Shown: in pieces, positions 57,544-64,000 of the stretch
Layout of the letters: each line of letters opens with the position of its first letter
Position numbering within the stretch: the first letter of the stretch is position 1
DNA from: an uncultured Bryobacterales bacterium
Lineage (GTDB): Bacteria; Acidobacteriota; Terriglobia; Bryobacterales; UBA6623
Length of the DNA stretch: 64,000 nucleotides
Reading direction: 5' to 3'
NCBI GenBank assembly: GCA_951813605.1
Contig: OX638379.1
Span: 2,304,471-2,368,470, forward strand
Position numbers and translations under genes: made by a program
Notes under the pieces: generated by a model
What the model was told of the DNA's origin: nothing
What the model saw: the letters and a program-made list of their open reading frames with translations, nothing else
The model's database searches: none

Positions 57544-58770
57544 ATGCCGACGATTGCGGTACTGGGCACCCTGGACACCAAGGGGATGGAAGTGGGATTC
57601 CTCGTGGAACAGATTCAGGCCCGCGGCTGCGACACTCTGGTGGTCGATTTGGGGGTGTTAGGGCCCCCTGCAATAGTGCCTGATGTCACTCGCCATACGG
57701 TTGCCGGCGCAGCTGGAGAGCAGATCGAGGCGCTGGCTCAATCGGGGGATCGCGGCCGCGCGGTGGCCGCCATGACCCGCGGCGTCGAGAGGATCCTGCC
57801 AGATTTCTACGCGCGGGGTCGCGCCCACGCTGTGATTGGCATGGGCGGGAGCGCCGGAACGACGATGGCGACGGCCGGCATGAGAGCACTGCCCATCGGC
57901 GTGCCCAAGGTGATGATCTCCACGATCGCCGGAGGGGACGTCACGGCGTTCGTGGGCTCGAAGGACATCACCATGATCCCTTCCATCGTGGATATCAGCG
58001 GCTTGAACCGAATCAGCCGGCAAGTGATTGTCCAAGCTGCGTGCGCGGTCTCAGCCATGGCGCAGGCTGAAGTGCCGGAAGCCTCGGACAGGCCGCTGAT
58101 TGCGGCTTCCATGTTTGGCAACACCACGCAATGCGTCGACACGGCTCGAAAAAGCCTCGAGTCTTTCGAGTTCGAGGTTCTGGTCTTTCACGCGACAGGC
58201 GCTGGAGGGCGAACCATGGAGAGCCTCGTCGCGGCCGGCTTTTTCACAGCTGTCTTGGATGTCACGACCACGGAGCTGGCGGATGAACTGGCCGGGGGCG
58301 TGTTGAGCGCAGGTCCCACGCGTCTGGAAGCTGCCGCCCGAGCGGGCATTCCCGCGGTGGTGGCGCCGGGCTGCCTGGACATGGTGAACTTCTGGGCGCC
58401 CGAGTCGATCCCGGAGAAATACCGCGACCGCCGATTCTACCGTCACAACCCCAGCGTGACGCTGATGCGAACCACGCCCAGTGAAAACCGGGAACTGGGG
58501 CGTCAGCTGGCAGAAAGGCTGAATGCCTCCAAGGGCCCGGTGGCGGTCTACCTGCCACTGAGGGGAATCTCGGTCATCTCTGCGCCAGGACAGCCCTTTG
58601 AATGGCCGGAAGCGGATCAGGCCTTGTTCCGGGCCATCAAGGAAGCCCTGCGTCCCGGGATTCCAATCTTCGAACTGGACGCCAATATCAACGATCCGGC
58701 GTTCGCCGATGCAATGGCGGGGGGACTGCTGCGCCTTCTCGGGCACCGGAACAGCGACGGGACAGGATGA
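57544..58770 (+). CDS. Tm-1-like ATP-binding-domain protein (UPF0261)
   Basis: A 408-residue protein of the Tm-1-like/UPF0261 family, related to the N-terminal half of the tomato Tm-1 resistance protein. The start IAVLGTLDTKGMEVGFLVEQI is characteristic; GMGGSAGTTMATAGMRALPIGVPKVMIST forms the nucleotide-binding region; FHATGAGGRTMESL and VAPGCLDMVNFWAPE are conserved. The substrate is unknown. It is followed 30 bp later by a PEP-hydrolase-family gene; this pairing is widespread in bacteria and in fused plant proteins, so the two probably form one unit. Cytosolic. Confidence 0.9.
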   Translation: MPTIAVLGTLDTKGMEVGFLVEQIQARGCDTLVVDLGVLGPPAIVPDVTRHTVAGAAGEQIEALAQSGDRGRAVAAMTRGVERILPDFYARGRAHAVIGMGGSAGTTMATAGMRALPIGVPKVMISTIAGGDVTAFVGSKDITMIPSIVDISGLNRISRQVIVQAACAVSAMAQAEVPEASDRPLIAASMFGNTTQCVDTARKSLESFEFEVLVFHATGAGGRTMESLVAAGFFTAVLDVTTTELADELAGGVLSAGPTRLEAAARAGIPAVVAPGCLDMVNFWAPESIPEKYRDRRFYRHNPSVTLMRTTPSENRELGRQLAERLNASKGPVAVYLPLRGISVISAPGQPFEWPEADQALFRAIKEALRPGIPIFELDANINDPAFADAMAGGLLRLLGHRNSDGTG

Positions 58771-58800
58771 GGAAGGGCAATCGCCATCGAGAGCAGAGCC

Positions 58801-59676
58801 ATGAGCCACGGTACGCAAGCAATTGGAATCTCGCGGGAGGCCATTCTCTCGCGGCTCAGGAATCAGGCGGCCCGCGGGATCCCGATCATCGGCGCCGGCG
58901 CAGGGACGGGCATCTCGGCCAAGTGCGCTCAGTCGGGCGGGGCGGACCTGATTGTGATCTACAACTCGGGCCGCTTTCGCATGGCCGGGCACGGTTCCCT
59001 GTCCGGACTGATGCCTTATGGCGACGCCAACCAGATCGTCGTGGATATGGCCCGCGAGGTCCTGCCGGTGGCCCGGAATGTGCCGGTCCTAGCCGGTGTC
59101 TGCGGAACCGACCCGTTCCGATTGATGAAGGTGTTCCTGCAAGAGATCAAGGCCATTGGATTCAGCGGCGTGCAGAACTTTCCGACCGTGGGACTGATCG
59201 ACGGGCTGTTGCGGCAGAACTTGGAGGAGACCGGGATGAGCTTCTCCAAGGAAGTCGAAATGATCGGCATCGCTCGCGAGCTGGACCTGCTCACGACCCC
59301 TTACGTATTCAGCCCCGCCGAAGCTGTCGAGATGGCGGCAGCGGGCGCTGACGTTCTGGTCGCCCATATGGGGCTGACCACGAAAGGATTGATCGGAGCG
59401 CGGACGGCGAAGACGCTCGACGAAGCGGTTGCGGAAATCCAGGCCATTCACGATGCTTCGAAGAAAGTGCGGGAGGAGATCCTGGTCATCTGTCACGGCG
59501 GGCCCGTCAGCGAGCCGGGCGACGTCCGGTACGTCCTGGAGCATACGCAGGGGATCGTGGGCTTCTTCGGCGCCAGCAGCGTCGAGCGCCTGCCCACCGA
59601 ACGGGCGATCACCGGGCAGGTAATGGCCTTCAAGGAAATCGAGTTGCAACCGCGACTCGACCAGGGGGGACAATAG
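58801..59676 (+). CDS. Phosphoenolpyruvate-hydrolase-family TIM-barrel protein
   Basis: A 291-residue TIM-barrel protein (PEP-hydrolase-like family, PF09370). Motifs: [63 protein letters not shown] and [10 protein letters not shown]. Members form the partner of Tm-1-like proteins. The true reaction is unsettled; related enzymes cleave or form C-C/C-P-type bonds of small acids. It is co-transcribed with the upstream gene. A convergent cupin gene follows after 21 bp. Confidence 0.88.
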   Translation: MSHGTQAIGISREAILSRLRNQAARGIPIIGAGAGTGISAKCAQSGGADLIVIYNSGRFRMAGHGSLSGLMPYGDANQIVVDMAREVLPVARNVPVLAGVCGTDPFRLMKVFLQEIKAIGFSGVQNFPTVGLIDGLLRQNLEETGMSFSKEVEMIGIARELDLLTTPYVFSPAEAVEMAAAGADVLVAHMGLTTKGLIGARTAKTLDEAVAEIQAIHDASKKVREEILVICHGGPVSEPGDVRYVLEHTQGIVGFFGASSVERLPTERAITGQVMAFKEIELQPRLDQGGQ

Positions 59677-59697
59677 CTCGGAACGGCCTCCGGGACA

Positions 59698-60096
59698 TTA
59701 CCTGATGGATGCCCAGGGCTCCTCCTCGGCAACATCGACGAGTGCGTAACCTTCGGTCCCGACAGAGGGGCTCAGCATCGCCAGCAGCCTGGCAGGCTCG
59801 CGGCTCGGATTAAACGAGGCGTGCACTACATCCTTGCCTATGAACGCGGAGTCTCCAGCTCCGAGGATGCGCTTCCGTTGATCAACCCACTGCTCGACTT
59901 CTCCGTCAATCACGTAGATGACTTCCTCTTGGCTGGGGTGCTTGTGGAAGCTGTGCCCCGTGCCGGGCTTGATAGTCACCTCAACGACCACCAAGGCCTT
60001 CGCACCGGTTGCGGCCGGGCTGCTGAACCAAGCCAGCGATCCCCACGCCACCTCCTCCCGCTGGACCTCCTTTGTACTGGTGAATCTACCTTTCAT
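59698..60096 (-). CDS. Cupin-domain protein
   Basis: A 132-residue single-domain cupin from the ATG at 60096 (GGAG upstream). The cupin motif 1 is GTGHSFHKHPSQEEVIYVIDG with two His and a Glu for metal binding, and motif 2 is DVVHASFNPS with the third His. Small cytosolic protein; it may bind or isomerise a small molecule, or sense it. Convergent with the PEP-hydrolase-family gene; downstream of a decayed TonB receptor on the same strand. Function unknown. Confidence 0.85.
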   Translation of the reverse strand: MKGRFTSTKEVQREEVAWGSLAWFSSPAATGAKALVVVEVTIKPGTGHSFHKHPSQEEVIYVIDGEVEQWVDQRKRILGAGDSAFIGKDVVHASFNPSREPARLLAMLSPSVGTEGYALVDVAEEEPWASIR

Positions 60097-60198
60097 AGCT
60101 CCCCTCCCCCGTGCTCGCAATGCATGGCGCGCGATGGCTCAGCGAATCTCTGCAAGCGCACGATCGAACACTGAGTGTCGTCCGTTTCTGGCGCTCAT

Positions 60199-63099
60199 TC
60201 AATGTCTCGCCGCACGGATCCGTGACCTATCTTCGCCGATGTTCAGCGTATTCGGCCCGGCGGGACCGAACGGATAGCCGTCAGTGAACGTTAGCAGCGC
60301 ATTGATCTTCCATGCGCCGAGAATCCGGTCGACAGCGGCCGGGGCGTCGCCGAGCAGAGCCTTGCCGCGGCCGATCGGCAAGTCGTATCCAACGGTCGCG
60401 TTGACAGAATTGCGAATGTCCAGAGAGCTGTTGCCCCGATTCCCGGACAGGTCCGTGATCGGCAAGCCACCGGCGGCTTCGTCGATGGCGTGCGCCCAAG
60501 TGTAGTTGAGTTGGTATTGCAAGCCCCTGGAAAAGTGCTTGCGAAGAGTGGCTTGCAGGCTGTGATAGTTGGCATTGCCCCGGGTCTGCACGATGTTGAC
60601 AGCAGCGTGATTTGGCCAGCGTCGCCGCAGGGCGATGGGCCCGGATCCCGGAACCGCTTGATTGAAGTTGATCTGCTGGCGCAGTGCAGTGGCCTTCGAC
60701 CCCACGTAGGCCACCGTCAGCTGTTGCTCAGCAGGTAGCTGCTGCTGGATCGCGAAGTTCCACTGCTGCGTGTACGGTATGGCGTAGCTGTCTGGATCGT
60801 ATCCTCGGCGACTCTGTCCCGGAGAGAGTAATTCGCTGACTCGGAGCGGGCCATCGGCCAGGCCTCGGGCACCTTCAAAATTCCCTTGGGAATTGTCGAC
60901 TCGCGTGTTGACGAAGAACGGCGCCTGCAAGAGGAGGCCCACGTTGAGGTGAATCGGCTGGCCGTTGTAGTAGACGCCGTAGGCGGCACGAACTACAGTG
61001 CCGTCCCCGATCCGGTACGCCAGCCCGACGCGGGGCGCCCAGTTGTTCAGGTCATTCGCAATGCCACTTCGCGATGGGAAACGGCCTTCGTTCACCGGAG
61101 CCGGATTCCCTGATTCGATATCGAACTGAATCAGCCGATCGCCAACTTCGGTCTGCGGGTAGTCGGCAAGAAGATCGTAGCGGATCCCGAGGTTCAGCGA
61201 GAGTCTCTGGGTCACTTTCCAGTCATCCTGGAAATAGCCCGCGTAGTCTGTCCTCCGCATTCCACGGGTTCCTTGCATATACACGAGCCGCACATTCCCG
61301 GGTCTCCCCAGCAGGAGCTCAGCAGGACCGAATCCCGTGTTCTTGGCGTTGGCAGGATTGTTCGTGAATCTGAGAACGAATCCGAACTGTCCGCGAGGCC
61401 TGGAAGTCTGGAAGCCGTTTGTGTGGCGACGCACTGCATCGAACCCGAACCGGAAGCTATGGTTCCCGCGAGTCATCTCGAGGTTGTCGCTGAACTGAAT
61501 GTTGTTCATTGGGAGAATTGCCGGGTTCCAAAAGTTGTCTCCTATGTTGGGGTACCCGGCGGCGGAGATAGCGGACAGCCCGGTCGTGTATTCATCCACG
61601 TTTACGTTTGGAATGCCGAACTCCTCGGCGGTGTTACGGTCACCATTCAGCGAAATGGCCCTCAGGTCCTCGCGCGAGAAGCCGGTCCGGACTTGATTGA
61701 TGGTTCTGGCATTGATGATCTGCGTGTAACTGATCACGACCTGTGTTGCGGGTGCCTGGACTTGGACAAAGGGCGTTGCTACCGGGCCCAGGATATTGGC
61801 GAATCCGTTGACAAAATCGGCCCGGCCCCTGGTGAGCCGGAAGAATCCGCGCGACCCTCCGCTGAAGTCCCGATCGATCTTGACAGTGCCTTGCTCGGCA
61901 TCCTGGGTGTTGCCAGCCTCCGTAGTGAAGTTGGCCGCGAGCCCAGGACCCGTCGGTTCCGGGAAGAACCGCAGGACGGCCAGTCCTTGGGGGCTGAAGC
62001 GCGAGTCCGGCATCGAATTGTTCGTAAACGGCTCCCGGCCGAGCTTGCCCGCCTCGTTCGGAATCGACGTGAGCGGATCGAAGATTCGGTTCCTGCCCAT
62101 CACCTCGCTGAAGTCGCCGTTCCTCATCAGGTTCGTCGGGACGCCTGCGATGTTCGTGGTGCTCTGGCGTGTTCGCGTCCCCTCGTAAGAGAGGAAGAAG
62201 AATGTCGAGCCGTCCTTGCGTCCGAGTGGCCCGCCCATGGTGGCCCCAAACATGTTCCGCCGAAGCGGTGTCTTGTCACCGGTGTTGAAGAAATTCCTAG
62301 CGTCTAGGGCGTCGTTTCGCAGAAACCAGAACGCTGATCCGTGGAACTCGTTGGTGCCGGACTTGTAGCCCATGTTCAACGTCCCGCCCGTTCTTCCGAA
62401 GCGAGCGTCTGGCGCGGATGTCTCCACGCGGTATTGCTCGAGCGCTTCGATTTCCGGGAACACCATCACGCCCTGGCCTTGATGGTTGCTGTTGTTCTGG
62501 AGGCCGTCGACCACGAAGTTGTTGTCCACCAAGGTCCCGCCGTTCACGCTCGACACCGTGCTGCCTCGAATCTGCGACAGCGGCAGGCCCGAGTTATGGG
62601 GTTGGGCCAGGACGACTCCGGCGCTGTAGCGCATCAGATCCACGAAGTTGCGCGAGATGTTCGGGAGTTCCTTGACCTCCTGCTCGGAGCGCAAGGTGCT
62701 CAACGTGGCGGTCTCGGTCTGCAGGACCGTCCCGACGGCTTCGACATCGATCGATTCGGCCACGGCGCCGACTTCGAGTTAGAAGTCGACCGCGATTCTT
62801 TCGGACAGGTTCAGGGCGACTTCCTTCGCTACCGTACGAAAGCCCTCGCTGGAAACCGTGATTCGGTAGGGGCCCGGCGGAAGCGGCGGGGAAACATACA
62901 GCCCGGACGCATTTGTCTCCCGAGTCAGCCGGTAGTTCGTGGCGGTGTTGAGGACCTCTACGTTCGCGCCCGGAATGACAGCTCCCGTGCCGTCGGAAAC
63001 TGTGCCGCTCAGTACGCCCGTGTCGACTTCCGCAATCAGCGTGGCGCTGCAAGAAAGCAGCGTGATAAAAATCAGATTCAATCGCGTGTTGTGGTGCAT
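60199..63099 (-). pseudogene. Oar-type TonB-dependent receptor, broken by an in-frame TAA and lacking its C-terminus
   Basis: The start at 63099 has AGGAGG upstream and a signal peptide; the regulatory domain follows (GVLSGTVSDGTGAVIPGANVEV, YRITVSSEGFRTV). The frame then meets TAA at 62779-62781 in VDF-stop-LEVGAVAESIDVEA, where homologous receptors read VDFQLEVGAVAE; a CAA to TAA change explains it, and the frame continues unchanged (LRSEQEVKELPNISRNF). The second half stops at IGEDRSRIRAARH inside the barrel, about 150 residues before the usual aromatic end, and no other frame supplies that end. Two independent lesions indicate a dead gene. The plug is recognised by GGTLVDNNFVVDGLQNN. The intact paralogue is at 54122. 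Confidence 0.85.
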
Positions 63100-63505
63100 C
63101 TCATTCCCTCCTGGGGCGCCCGGATCCAATCCGTGTCAGCGGCCGGGATTCGATGAGTGCAACCCAAAGCTTCGAGCCGTGAACGTAATGGCAGGGTGCC
63201 CTTCCGCCAGTTAGGCAGGCGGCCATTTCTGGTGCTCGCATCGTATACCCGCCGGGACTGCTCGTCAACGCTTGTTCCGCCAATTCGGCTATAGACATGC
63301 CCTATGATCTGCGCTACGGGGTGTTCCGTTAGGCTCCGAAGTGCTCGACCCAGTTGACAGGTCGCCAGAAGCACCTGGGATATCAGTCCAGACTCACCTA
63401 TGCCTCGCGCTTCTCCGTCCGGTTCCCTTGGCCAGGATTGTCTATAAGCCCCGGGGAAACACCCCGGAACCACCGTGCACCCCGCGCAGGTCACCCCGAC
63501 CCCAT
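63100..63505. other. Intergenic, no gene recognised
   Basis: About 400 bp between the receptor remnant and the IS256 remnant. Open frames lack motifs. Confidence 0.5.
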
Positions 63506-64000
63506 TTACACCGCCTTGTTCCGCACCGGGCCCTCCTCGCGAAGCTTCACCCGCAGCTCGTCGCAAGACACGATGGCGGACACCTCGTCCAACGCCCGGG
63601 ACTGCCATTCCAGAATCTCGGCGTGCACCGCGTCGGTCACCTTGGAAATCAACTCCGCCGAGACCGAGACCCTGTACAGCTCCTCGGCATGCCCGCTATC
63701 TCTCGCGCGTGCCCAAGCCACGCGCATACATCGAAATCACTTTGCCGTCAAGACCTGGCAGGCGCCGGCAATACTTCTCCACTAGACGCGGGAAGAGCGG
63801 CCGCTCGCTTTGCTGGACAAGGGTTCCTAACTGCAGGGCGCAGGGGCAGTGCAGCCGCGGCCGGCCCAAGTGGTCGTCCCCCAAAGGGTCTTGGTGACGG
63901 GACGGGTCTGCGCGATCCGCAAGACGGAAGATGCGATCGGGATCGCGCAGGAGGGCATCCGCAAGCACGCTTCGCGCAAGGGCCGGCGGGTGCCGCCTCG
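63506..64000 (-). pseudogene. IS256-family transposase fragment (N-terminal half), frameshifted
   Basis: Reading from the window edge leftwards, one frame gives LFPRLVEKYCRRLPGLDGKVISMYARGLGTRE; at about 63715 it shifts to a second frame giving GHAEELYRVSVSAELISKVTDAV and IVSCDELRVKLREEGPVRNKAV, then a stop. These are the conserved IS256 blocks (YARGMSTREI, LISKVTDAV, DALRVKVRDEG with the first catalytic Asp). After VRNKAV the expected YLAIG block is missing, so the gene is frameshifted and truncated. The fragment at the other window end is from the later half of such a gene. Confidence 0.8.

Noticed and set aside
61273..62307. Plus-strand frame of 344 codons opposite the decayed TonB receptor
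   Set aside because: Antisense shadow; the minus strand shows clear receptor motifs through the same stretch.
9339..63099. Reassigned stop codons (TAG or TAA read as amino acid)
   Set aside because: Many ordinary genes here end at TAG (for example at 4811-4813, 24797-24799 and 42494-42496), and only two genes contain internal stops.
1..64000. A composite transposon bounded by the IS256 pieces
   Set aside because: The pieces are degenerate, incomplete, represent different parts of the gene and lie about 63 kb apart; housekeeping genes such as tpiA, secG and dut lie between them.
1..64000. CRISPR array, prophage or known anti-phage operon
   Set aside because: No regularly spaced repeats, phage structural genes or defence signatures were found, apart from the methyltransferase stub.

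Overview
The window is GC-rich bacterial chromosome. Its gene set points to an Acidobacteriota member, most likely Bryobacterales/Solibacter-like: Oar-type TonB receptors with an N-terminal carboxypeptidase-regulatory domain, PSCyt1/DUF1549/DUF1553 and DUF1501 proteins, many sulfatases, FG-GAP/ASPIC-UnbV proteins, and an imuA-imuB-dnaE2 mutagenesis cassette. This is inferred from family content; there is no rRNA in the window to confirm it.

Layout. 1-1.3 kb: fragments of IS256 and ISKra4 transposases. 1.8-9.2 kb (+): a metallo-beta-lactamase-fold hydrolase, a GlmU-like left-handed beta-helix protein, an unknown lipoprotein and two sulfatases. 17.0-9.3 kb (-): a probable three-gene unit of secreted proteins (unknown, CRTAC/ASPIC plus TPR, and a DUF3604/PHP protein cut by one in-frame TAG). 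17.1-30.7 kb: mixed metabolic and envelope genes (second MBL hydrolase, D-2-hydroxyacid dehydrogenase, TlpA-like thioredoxin, cysteine desulfurase, PSCyt/DUF1549/DUF1553 protein, dut, a double esterase, a membrane PQQ-type propeller, a PepSY protein). 36.2-30.7 kb (-): imuA, imuB and dnaE2, with a candidate direct-repeat operator over the imuA start. 36.5-39.7 kb: a PIN remnant, an FG-GAP lipoprotein, tRNA-Leu(GAG), secG and tpiA. 39.9-44.0 kb: a scrap-yard with a DNA methyltransferase stub, an internally deleted IS1595 copy, a VIT-family gene and a complete IS1380 element with inverted repeats and a CTAA target duplication. 44.1-60.1 kb: a DUF1501/PSCyt/sulfatase/TonB-receptor region followed by a Tm-1-like/PEP-hydrolase-family pair and a cupin. 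60.2-63.1 kb: a decayed second TonB receptor. 63.5-64.0 kb: a frameshifted IS256 remnant.

How the genes fit together. Four sulfatases, a TonB receptor (plus a dead one), surface or periplasmic cytochrome-like PSCyt proteins and DUF1501 partners suggest a scavenging lifestyle on sulfated organic matter such as glycans. No formylglycine-generating enzyme is seen here, so sulfatase maturation must be encoded elsewhere. Several loci are decaying (two long genes each broken by one in-frame nonsense codon, an RM remnant, a PIN remnant, four IS families), consistent with a relaxed or host/niche-associated genome, although assembly errors could explain the single-base lesions.

No CRISPR array, prophage or clear novel defence system was seen. 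The strongest unexpected signals are the IS1380 fold-back structure over the transposase start codon, the two in-frame nonsense codons, the candidate SOS operator, and the mirrored TTGCAA sites in an AT-rich island upstream of the PepSY gene.
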